Shown here one piece after another: positions 17,193 through 23,914 of a DNA stretch of 50,131 bases. Where the stretch lies: NCBI GenBank assembly GCA_900544285.1, contig UQUT01000012.1, positions 1 to 50,131 of the forward strand, written 5' to 3'. Position numbers and translations under genes: made by a program. The notes under the pieces were generated by a model. It saw only the letters and a list, made by a program, of their open reading frames with translations. It made no database searches and was not told the origin of the DNA. Every line of letters begins with the position of its first letter. Positions within the stretch are counted from its first letter, which is position 1. Source of the stretch: an uncultured Eubacterium sp. (lineage in GTDB: Bacteria; Bacillota; Clostridia; Oscillospirales; CAG-272).

Positions 17193-18185
17193 TCAGTTTT
17201 TGAGCTTCTGGAGCTCTGCGGAAATCTGAACTTTGACAGCCGTCAGCTTTCCGATTGTCACAGAAAGCTCGGATATCTGGCTTTCGGTTTCCGCTGTCTT
17301 GTATGTCGCTTCGAGCTCTTCCTTTGCGGCTCTCAGCTCCGCGATGTTCTTTTCAACATCGGCAAGATCTTTTTCAAGCGACGCAATGCGTTCTGTATTC
17401 TGACTTGCCTTCGGCGCCTCGGGCGCGGGGGAAGGAGGAGTCTGAGTCTGAAACGGCGCTGTGCCCGGAGTGGTTATCGGGGCTCCGCCCTGCTGCTCCA
17501 TCTGAGCCTTCATCGCAAGAAGTTCCGCCATCATTCTCTGTGTTTCTTCCTTCTCGGCTGCAATCTTGCTCTTCTCCTCTTCAAGCGCTGCATTCTGCTC
17601 GGCTTTGTACTGCTTGAACAGCTTTATGCTGGTCCATGCCTGCGAGATTATGAGGAGCATGAAGGGAACGAGAATACATACTATGTAACCCGGAGTCGTT
17701 TTAAGAAACTGAAAAAAGTAACCCATTTTGGCAATCTTGCCCGTGTATTTACCTACTATATAAGGATAGGTTACGATTGTTTTGTCCTCTTCGCCCGTTG
17801 TCGTACCGTATGTGATGAATCCCGGCTCGCCGGACGCGGTGACCGTCAGCTTCTTGATCTTATGCGTTATGAGCTCGCCGAAGTTTTCCGTGTTTGTCGA
17901 CGTATACGAAATGATGTCGCCCTCTTTGAGAGCGCTCGGGTCGACTTCCTTTACAAAGATAAGGTCACCGGCGGCGAAGTCCGTCGCCTTCATGGAGTCG
18001 GAATTTACGATGAACATTTTTTTGCCGAAAAGGGAGCGGTTGTTTCTGTCAAGCGTTGTTGCGGAGATGATTGTGAATATCATCATCGCAACTGCCGCCG
18101 CAACCACAAGCCATGTAACGACGTTTTTTATGATATTCAGAACCTTTTCCTTGTCCGTCTGATTGTTTTCTGTTTTTTTATCCAT
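17193..18185 (-). CDS. sipW: SipW-type signal peptidase I with coiled-coil tail
   Basis: Membrane signal peptidase of the ER/archaeal Ser-His type that should cleave the TasA-like precursors of this locus. In the 330-residue product a membrane segment lies at about 18-42, the nucleophile region is VNSDSMKAT with Ser64, the GD motif is at 73-74, and LITHKI carries His108 where bacterial Lep enzymes have Lys. A second membrane segment lies at about 166-184. Unlike SipW of Bacillus (about 190 residues), about 140 residues follow: two Glu/Lys/Ala-rich coiled coils (about 193-232 and 262-330) joined by a Pro/Thr linker. The start ATG at 18185 was chosen over an upstream TTG because GAGG lies 6 bases before it. 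It follows the upstream stop by 8 bases. Confidence 0.88.
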   Translation of the reverse strand: MDKKTENNQTDKEKVLNIIKNVVTWLVVAAAVAMMIFTIISATTLDRNNRSLFGKKMFIVNSDSMKATDFAAGDLIFVKEVDPSALKEGDIISYTSTNTENFGELITHKIKKLTVTASGEPGFITYGTTTGEEDKTIVTYPYIVGKYTGKIAKMGYFFQFLKTTPGYIVCILVPFMLLIISQAWTSIKLFKQYKAEQNAALEEEKSKIAAEKEETQRMMAELLAMKAQMEQQGGAPITTPGTAPFQTQTPPSPAPEAPKASQNTERIASLEKDLADVEKNIAELRAAKEELEATYKTAETESQISELSVTIGKLTAVKVQISAELQKLKN

Positions 18186-18193
18186 GATGTACC

Positions 18194-18748
18194 TCAATCA
18201 AAATTTTTGTCCGGATTGTTCTTTGCCTGAACGGCTTTTACGCTGAAGTCAAACGAAAGAAGCTCTTCCTGCATATCGTTTCCCGTATCCTCTTCGAGGT
18301 GGAAGCAGATTGTGAGCGATTTTTTCTCGCCTGCGGCGAGGGTGTTGTCTGTTGCGCGTGAGCTTGCATATGTCAGCTCGTTCAGCTTTCCGGCTGCAAG
18401 GAGCTTGTCGCCGTCCTTTATCGTGACCTCGATATGACTTGCCAGCTCGCTGTCCACATTTTCAAAATAGAATTTATACCATACGTCGCATGAGCTGCGA
18501 TTTTCAATCGTGAAGGGCCTTTCAAAGGTTGCGCCCGGCTCAAAGAGAGCGTCGTCACCCGAAATGACGGGCTTTCCGTCATTTAAGTTGATGGCAACAT
18601 TGCCTGTCGAAAAGATGTGTCCGTCCGTCGATATCATTGAAACGACAAGGACGAAGGTCGTTACGGAGAGTGCCGCTGTCAGAAGCAGTATCGCGATTAT
18701 GCTCGCCGTAATTTTTTTGGTCAGATTTTTTGCTCTTTCTTCCGTCAT
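18194..18748 (-). CDS. TasA/CalY-like membrane-anchored accessory protein
   Basis: A 184-residue protein with an N-terminal hydrophobic segment (about 14-38) and a TasA/camelysin-like domain: IFSTGNVAINLNDGKPV, DALFEPGATFERPFTIEN and a CDVWYKFYFEN strand, the usual order for this family. The FAWF-D cleavage motif is not seen, so it may stay membrane-anchored. The ATG at 18748 overlaps the preceding stop by ATGA, and AAGGTG is upstream. It is encoded between two SipW-like genes, so it may initiate or anchor the matrix polymer, like TapA in Bacillus; that comparison is by position only. Confidence 0.78.
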   Translation of the reverse strand: MTEERAKNLTKKITASIIAILLLTAALSVTTFVLVVSMISTDGHIFSTGNVAINLNDGKPVISGDDALFEPGATFERPFTIENRSSCDVWYKFYFENVDSELASHIEVTIKDGDKLLAAGKLNELTYASSRATDNTLAAGEKKSLTICFHLEEDTGNDMQEELLSFDFSVKAVQAKNNPDKNFD

Positions 18749-19290
18749 TCCGAAACACCTTCTTTCGCGCCCGCCGTGATTGACCAGCGGAAGCCCATTT
18801 CGACGGATGACCGCTGATATTCGTTTCCTGCGGATGTGTCCATTGTCACGGTTATTTTGTATGTGAGCGATGTTTCGCTCTTGCCGGAATACGCAATGCT
18901 TTCGGTGAAGGTCTTTCCGTTTATTTCGGAGAGCTTGCCCTCGCATATTACCTTTCCGTTCGTCGCATCCTCTATTCTGACGTTGAGAACGGACGCAAGC
19001 GGAACCTCGCTGTCGGATTTGACAACCGCCTCAAAACCGAGGGTGATATCCTTGTTATGACTGATTGTCACGGGGTAATCCTTTGAAATGCTGTCTCCGG
19101 GGAGGACGTTTTCTCCGCCGAATGTCCAATCCTTTTCGATTGCGCCGATACTGTTGTTGCTCAGGGTGACCTTGTCGGAAGAGCCTGTCACCTTGCGGAT
19201 AAACTGAACCGTCAGAAGCACGAGCGATATCGCGAGCAATACGGAAAGAATGATTATCGTAACTTTGTACATTTTCATTTTGTTATCCAT
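18745..19290 (-). CDS. TasA-like membrane-anchored protein
   Basis: A 181-residue protein with a membrane segment at about 9-28 followed by a beta-rich exterior domain with DWTFGGENVLPGDSISKDYPV and AGNEYQRSSVEMGFRWS, which resemble the strand and turn patterns of the TasA/CalY fold. The ATG at 19290 follows GAAAGGAG and overlaps the degenerate signal-peptidase gene by 8 bases (ATGGATAA), showing translational coupling. No cleavage motif for SipW is evident. Role in the matrix locus is inferred from context. Confidence 0.72.
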   Translation of the reverse strand: MDNKMKMYKVTIIILSVLLAISLVLLTVQFIRKVTGSSDKVTLSNNSIGAIEKDWTFGGENVLPGDSISKDYPVTISHNKDITLGFEAVVKSDSEVPLASVLNVRIEDATNGKVICEGKLSEINGKTFTESIAYSGKSETSLTYKITVTMDTSAGNEYQRSSVEMGFRWSITAGAKEGVSE

Positions 19291-19957
19291 TGTTGCCGGC
19301 TCCTTTCGTATTTTTGCCGCCTTTGTTTTTGCCGGACATGATTGCGTTTGCAACGAGCATTCCGATGAGTCCGAGCCCGACGGTCTTTTCATCGCCTTCG
19401 CCGTTCTTTTCGGCTTTGTTTCTCATCAGCACCGAAACGAGAATGTCGATTGCGATGATGAGGATGAGAGCGATTATGAATCCCCACACGGTCTGGCACC
19501 ATATGTAAAGCCAGCCGAGGAGCGGAATTCTGAAGCCCTTCCAGAGTCCGCGCATGTCGTCTCTCGAGACGAGCATTGAAGCGGCGTCCGTGTCCGTATC
19601 GCCTCTGACCGCGTATTTTTCGCCGTCGGAGGAGATTATCCTACCGAGGACAAAGCCCTTTTCGGGAACGTAATACGAAACGACATCTCCCTCTTCAAGC
19701 GTCCTGTTTCCGATTGACACGAGTATTATGAAGTCGCCTTTTTTGATTGCCGGCGCCATGTTTCCGTGGTTTTCGGCGGCGGGCTTTATGACAAAGTTCC
19801 CCGGAATTCTGTCACCGAAGAGGAACGCCTCGAAAACGAGTATCGCGCTGCTCAGAAGAATGATGCAAAGGATAACGGTCAGCGCAATGAGAAATCCCTT
19901 TTTCACTTTTTGTGACGTGCGGCTTTTTTCTGTCGTCACGCCCGATGTTTTTTCCAC
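19283..19957 (-). CDS. S26 signal peptidase-like protein lacking catalytic residues
   Basis: A 224-residue paralogue of the SipW-type peptidase. It keeps the fold landmarks: membrane segment at about 21-45, a GN-M-P box with KKGDFIIL (about 65-79), EEGDVVSYYVPEKGFVLGRIIS and a second membrane segment at about 150-170. The nucleophile position is Asn66 (HGNMAP instead of a Ser-Met pair), and the segment matching LITHKI reads FVLGRI, so the His is missing too. It is therefore probably not a protease; it may be a scaffold or regulator for the active SipW. The C-terminal Gly/Lys/Asn-rich tail is cytoplasmic. Start is GTG at 19957 with GGGAGGAAG upstream. It is the first gene of the matrix operon. 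Confidence 0.8.
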   Translation of the reverse strand: MEKTSGVTTEKSRTSQKVKKGFLIALTVILCIILLSSAILVFEAFLFGDRIPGNFVIKPAAENHGNMAPAIKKGDFIILVSIGNRTLEEGDVVSYYVPEKGFVLGRIISSDGEKYAVRGDTDTDAASMLVSRDDMRGLWKGFRIPLLGWLYIWCQTVWGFIIALILIIAIDILVSVLMRNKAEKNGEGDEKTVGLGLIGMLVANAIMSGKNKGGKNTKGAGNNG

Positions 19958-20167
19958 GATATCTTCCTCCCGTTAAAATGATTTTGAAACCGTCGCATGT
20001 CGGTTTGCCTGATTATAAAATTCGTTTTTTGTTCCTTGCCGCCGCCCCCACCGTCCGGACAAAAGACGTCACCGCGCGCCGCAAGATAAAGATCCATTAA
20101 AAGCGTGGATTTACTTAAAAAGGATGTTGTTTAGGGACAATCCGCACTTCTAACTATAACCATGTTT

Positions 20168-20196
20168 ATTATATTGCAAAACGGCGCCCATGTCAA
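20168..20196 (-). promoter_or_regulatory. consensus sigma-A promoter of the matrix operon
   Basis: On the minus strand TTGACA (20191-20196) and TATAAT (20168-20173) with exactly 17 bases between them. It is a perfect match to the consensus. The predicted leader to the GTG at 19957 is about 200 nucleotides and contains a hairpin AAACCG/CGGTTT at about 19984-20005. Confidence 0.88.
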
Positions 20197-20354
20197 GACT
20201 ATTCTCTATTTTTTCCATATACATATATATATAACTTGGCGAGCGGTTTTGTTTGATTTTTAGTTGAAAAGGCACAATATCTTGTGGACAGGGGGCACGG
20301 CGTCCGCAGAAAGAAAACACGAAATTTACAAACTGTGTGAAAAGTTTACAGCGG

Positions 20355-20411
20355 CTCAAAACCGACGGCCAAAGCTTCTTTTGCCTTCTTTTCTTCTCGA
20401 AGAAAAGAAGG
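20355..20411 (+). repeat. R1 repeat upstream of the esterase promoter
   Basis: CCAAAGCTTCTTTTGCC lead plus a full hairpin CTTCTTTTCTT/AAGAAAAGAAG. The hairpin ends 6 bases before the TTGACT -35 box. The remaining gap between 19958 and 20486 holds the matrix leader and promoter and an AT-rich stretch without a recognisable gene. Confidence 0.88.
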
Positions 20412-20417
20412 GAGGTA

Positions 20418-20446
20418 TTGACTTTTTGGCGTGGGTTGATTATAAT
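20418..20446 (+). promoter_or_regulatory. sigma-A promoter of the LamG-esterase gene
   Basis: TTGACT (20418-20423) and TATAAT (20441-20446), 17-base spacer, about 40 bases before the TTG start. It rules out the earlier in-frame ATG at 20337. Confidence 0.85.
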
Positions 20447-20486
20447 ATATTCTCAAAACAGAGAATATAAATCGGAGGCGACCGAA

Positions 20487-21911
20487 TTGGAAGAGAAAGC
20501 AACTCTTTATACTTATGAAAAGGAAGAAAATCTGATTGCGTACTGGGCGTTTGACAGTATTGAAAGCGGAGTTATAAGAGACGTATCGGGCGGCGGTCAC
20601 GACGGAAAAGTCGTCGGCGAGCCGGAGATATGCCCGGGATATATCTATAACGGTCTGCGCATAACGGAGCCGGGACAGGGGGTCGTTATTGAAAACACAA
20701 AAGGCTTCGACTTTACGGAAAATGACAGCTTCACAATCGAGATATGCTATAAATGGGACGGGAAATATGCGGGAAAAAGCTGGCCGTGCATAATGCAGAG
20801 AGGGCTTGACATATCGAAAAAAGCCTTTCATTATCTGGGCTTTTGGATAAACAGCGGTTGTCGCAGAGTCGCTCTCGGAGTGACGGGCGCTGGCGGCGCG
20901 GGAACGCACAATATCACCGCGCAGATAAATGCCGATACCGCCTGGCACAAGGCTGTTGCTATTCAGGACGGCAAAGCCGGAACACTTTCTTTTTTCATCG
21001 ACGGCGTTCCGCAGAGGCAGGAGCCGTCCGTCAATATTTCCGCTCACGATATGCCGCTTACAATCGGCTTTTGCGACGCCGAAAGCGGCTTTATCGGCTC
21101 GGTTGACGAGATAAAGATATATAACTGCGCAAAGCCCGCGGATTTCAAAGTAACAGGCGTTGACGTTATGGAATACAAGAGCTTTGACTACAAGGATAAC
21201 GAAAGCGGCGCGGGCGTCACCCTGCCATACAGGCTCTTCCTTCCGGACGGATATAAGGAAAACGACGGCAAAAAATATCCCCTGCTCTTTTTCCTCCACG
21301 GCTACGGCGAATGCGGTACGGACAATATGCAGCAGATACGCGTTCTCGGCGGGCCGAACGCATTGCTCGACAGAGTCGTCGAAAAGGGCGACTGCATAAT
21401 CGTTGCGCCGCAGTGTCAGGCGTCGCCGGCAGAGCTTAACTGGGTTCCGATAAACAAGCAATGGAGCATAGGTTCAAGAGAACTTACGGAAAAGCCGACA
21501 ATCTCGCTTGCCGCGGCGACCGAGCTTCTGAAAACATGGCTTTCGGACGAAAAGGTCGATAAAGACCGCGTTTATGCCGCGGGAATTTCAATGGGCGGCT
21601 ACGGAACATGGGAACTGATAACCCGTCATCCGGAATGGTTTGCGGCGGCTGTTCCCGTTTGCGGATCGGGCATTCCTTCACTTGCGGAGAGACTTAAAAA
21701 CATCGCAATCTGGGCAATGCACGGCGAAGCGGACACGACCGTTCCTCCGCAGGGCACGCGCGATATGGAAAATGCAATCAGGGCGGCGGGCGGCAACATC
21801 CGCACGACATTTTACCCCGGAGTCGGACATAATTCGTGGCCGCAGGCATATTCCGAAAAGGAACTTATCGACTGGCTGTTCGCGCAGAAAAAGTCGGGCG
21901 CGACAAAATAA
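20487..21911 (+). CDS. LamG domain plus alpha/beta-hydrolase esterase
   Basis: A 474-residue two-domain protein. Residues about 15-220 look like a concanavalin/LamG jelly roll (LIAYWAFDSIES, then HKAVAIQDGK and GFIGSVDEIKIYN, typical LamG strands), often used for glycan binding. Residues about 230-470 form an esterase of the PHB-depolymerase/feruloyl-esterase type: FFLHGYGE oxyanion region, nucleophile serine in GISMGGYG, acid in HGEADTTVPP and His in GHNSW. It likely hydrolyses carbohydrate esters. No signal peptide is seen with the start used here, which is TTG at 20487 behind GGAGG; upstream ATG codons lie before the promoter. A terminator hairpin follows at 21930-21962. Confidence 0.85.
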   Translation: MEEKATLYTYEKEENLIAYWAFDSIESGVIRDVSGGGHDGKVVGEPEICPGYIYNGLRITEPGQGVVIENTKGFDFTENDSFTIEICYKWDGKYAGKSWPCIMQRGLDISKKAFHYLGFWINSGCRRVALGVTGAGGAGTHNITAQINADTAWHKAVAIQDGKAGTLSFFIDGVPQRQEPSVNISAHDMPLTIGFCDAESGFIGSVDEIKIYNCAKPADFKVTGVDVMEYKSFDYKDNESGAGVTLPYRLFLPDGYKENDGKKYPLLFFLHGYGECGTDNMQQIRVLGGPNALLDRVVEKGDCIIVAPQCQASPAELNWVPINKQWSIGSRELTEKPTISLAAATELLKTWLSDEKVDKDRVYAAGISMGGYGTWELITRHPEWFAAAVPVCGSGIPSLAERLKNIAIWAMHGEADTTVPPQGTRDMENAIRAAGGNIRTTFYPGVGHNSWPQAYSEKELIDWLFAQKKSGATK

Positions 21912-21929
21912 AAACGGATATGAAAAATA

Positions 21930-21962
21930 AATTTCTCCGAGCGTCGCTCGGAGAAATTTTCG
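21930..21962 (+). terminator. terminator after the esterase gene
   Basis: AATTTCTCCGAGCG and CTCGGAGAAATT form a long stem with a tiny loop, then TTCG. It lies about 20 bases after the stop. Confidence 0.75.
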
Positions 21963-21990
21963 CCTTAACGAAAAATTAACAATTTTCCGC

Positions 21991-22019
21991 TTGTGTTTGA
22001 CGGCTAACAATAGTATAAT
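21991..22019 (+). promoter_or_regulatory. promoter of the ABC exporter operon
   Basis: TTGTGT (21991-21996) and TATAAT (22014-22019), 17-base spacer. Confidence 0.65.
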
Positions 22020-22048
22020 GCAAAAGCGTAAATGCAATAAAGACAGAA

Positions 22049-22085
22049 GAAAAAATCACGCAACCACTGCGATTTTTGCTTTTGT
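22049..22085 (+). terminator. leader hairpin (possible attenuator) before ABC exporter
   Basis: AAAAATC-A-CGCA and TGCG-ATTTTT pair around ACCAC, followed by GCTTTT. It lies in the predicted leader, about 30 bases after the promoter and 50 before the ATG, where it could cause premature termination. No alternative antiterminator fold was established. Confidence 0.45.
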
Positions 22086-22132
22086 ATTTCTTTATTTTTT
22101 TCACTTGAACCTTCAGAAAGGAAAACATTTTT

Positions 22133-23914
22133 ATGATAAAACGGCTCATGAAAAGTATCAGAGAATACAAGCTCCCCTCGATACTGACGTTTATATTCAT
22201 CCTGGGCGAAGCGGTTATCGAATGTATCATCCCGTTTATCACGGCAAGACTGATAAACCGTATTCAGCTCGGTTCGGAAATGAGCGATATTGTAAAGACC
22301 GGACTTCTGCTCGCCTGTATGGCGGTGGCGTCGCTCGCGTGCGGCGGCATTGCGGGACTGACGTGCGCGAAGGCGTCATCCGGTTTTGCAACGAACCTCC
22401 GTCACGACCTTTTTGCAAAGGTGCAGACGTATTCGTTTGAAAACATCGATAAATTTTCGTCATCATCGCTCGTCACAAGACTGACAACGGACGTAAGCAA
22501 CGTGCAGATGGCTTATATGATGATAATCCGCACGGCAATCCGCGCTCCTCTCATGCTCATATTCTCCGTGATAATGGCATACGCCATGGGCGGCAAGCTG
22601 GCAACGCTCTTCGTTATAATCATTCCCGTGCTCGTCGTGGGACTGCTTATAATCGCGAGAAAGGCAATGCCTGCGTTCCGCAGCGTTTTCAAGAAATACG
22701 ACCGCCTGAACGAGTCGATTGAAGAAAACGTGCGCGGAATGAGAGTCGTCAAGGGCTTTGCGAGAGAAGACTACGAAAAGAAGAAATTTGGCAAAGCCGC
22801 AGGCGATATCTGCAAGGACTTCACAAAAGCCGAAAGAATAGTCGCGCTCAACTCTCCCCTTATGCAGGTCTGCGTCTATTTCAACATGGCGTTCATACTT
22901 ATAATCGGTTCAAAGCTCATCATCACGAGCGCGGGAAGCTCTCTCGGCGTCGGCGAGATGTCGTCCATGCTGACGTATGGCTTTCAGATACTCATGCAGC
23001 TCATGATGCTTGCAATGATTTACGTCATGCTGACGATGTCCGGCGAGTCCATGGTGCGTATATCCGAGGTGCTTGGCGAGGAGTCCGCTCTGACAAATCC
23101 TCCCGCAAAGACAGTCGCCCTTCCGGACGGAACGACCGTCAATTATCCGCTTACGGAAATCAAAGACGGCTCGGTTGATTTTGACGATGTCAGCTTCAAA
23201 TATTCAAAGAAGGCAAAGAAAAATTCGCTTTCCGATATAAACCTTCATATAAAGTCGGGAATGACGGTCGGTATCTTGGGCGTGACGGGCGCGGGAAAAT
23301 CGACGCTTGTTCAGCTCATTCCGCGACTTTATGACGTTACGGAGGGGTCGGTGAAGGTCGGCGGAGAGGACGTCCGCAATTATGACCTCGTTTCCCTGCG
23401 CGACTCCGTTGCGTTTGTTCTTCAGAAGAACCTGCTCTTCTCCGGCACTATAAAGGAAAACCTCCGCTGGGGTAACGAAAACGCCACGGACGAGGAAATG
23501 ATCGAAGCCTGCAAGCTGGCTCAGGCGGACGAGTTTATCCGCTCATTCCCCGACGGTTATGACACAAAGATCGAGCAGGGCGGTTCAAACGTTTCCGGTG
23601 GTCAGAAGCAGCGTCTCTGCATTGCGAGAGCCCTTCTCAAAAAGCCGAAGATACTCATTCTTGACGACTCGACGAGCGCCGTCGATATGAAGACGGACGC
23701 GCTTATCAGAGCGGGAATGAAGAGCTTTATCCCCGAAACGACGAAAATAATCATTGCGCAGAGAATTGCTTCCGTTATGGAGGCGGACCTGATCGTCGTT
23801 ATGGAAAACGGCAGAATTTCCGAAAGCGGCACACACGAGGAGCTTATGGCGTCCAGCGAAGCATATCGCGAGACTTACACTCAGCAGATGAGCGGAGGTG
23901 AGGACAATGAATAA
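22133..23914 (+). CDS. ABC exporter half-transporter, degenerate-site subunit
   Basis: A 593-residue fused membrane/ATPase half-transporter of the multidrug/lipid exporter type (ABCB-like). Six membrane helices lie in the first about 320 residues. The ATPase domain has Walker A GVTGAGKST (near 382), signature VSGGQKQR (near 485) and Walker B ILILDDSTSAVD (near 510). In Walker B the usual catalytic Glu is Asp, and the H-loop region reads IIAQRI without His, marking the degenerate ATP site typical of one subunit of heterodimeric exporters such as TM287/288. It overlaps the partner gene by 8 bases. Substrate unknown. Confidence 0.9.
   Translation: MIKRLMKSIREYKLPSILTFIFILGEAVIECIIPFITARLINRIQLGSEMSDIVKTGLLLACMAVASLACGGIAGLTCAKASSGFATNLRHDLFAKVQTYSFENIDKFSSSSLVTRLTTDVSNVQMAYMMIIRTAIRAPLMLIFSVIMAYAMGGKLATLFVIIIPVLVVGLLIIARKAMPAFRSVFKKYDRLNESIEENVRGMRVVKGFAREDYEKKKFGKAAGDICKDFTKAERIVALNSPLMQVCVYFNMAFILIIGSKLIITSAGSSLGVGEMSSMLTYGFQILMQLMMLAMIYVMLTMSGESMVRISEVLGEESALTNPPAKTVALPDGTTVNYPLTEIKDGSVDFDDVSFKYSKKAKKNSLSDINLHIKSGMTVGILGVTGAGKSTLVQLIPRLYDVTEGSVKVGGEDVRNYDLVSLRDSVAFVLQKNLLFSGTIKENLRWGNENATDEEMIEACKLAQADEFIRSFPDGYDTKIEQGGSNVSGGQKQRLCIARALLKKPKILILDDSTSAVDMKTDALIRAGMKSFIPETTKIIIAQRIASVMEADLIVVMENGRISESGTHEELMASSEAYRETYTQQMSGGEDNE

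Noticed and set aside
20346..21461. 371-residue minus-strand frame over the esterase
   Set aside because: Antisense shadow ending in R1 sequence; the plus-strand frame has promoter, ribosome binding site and catalytic motifs.
22049..22085. A riboswitch before the ABC exporter
   Set aside because: Only a single hairpin is visible in a leader of about 110 bases and no known aptamer consensus was recognised. Listed as a possible attenuator instead.
23656..23700. Loss-of-function mutation in the first ABC subunit
   Set aside because: Asp in place of the Walker B Glu is the normal degenerate site of heterodimeric exporters; the partner subunit has an intact Glu and His.
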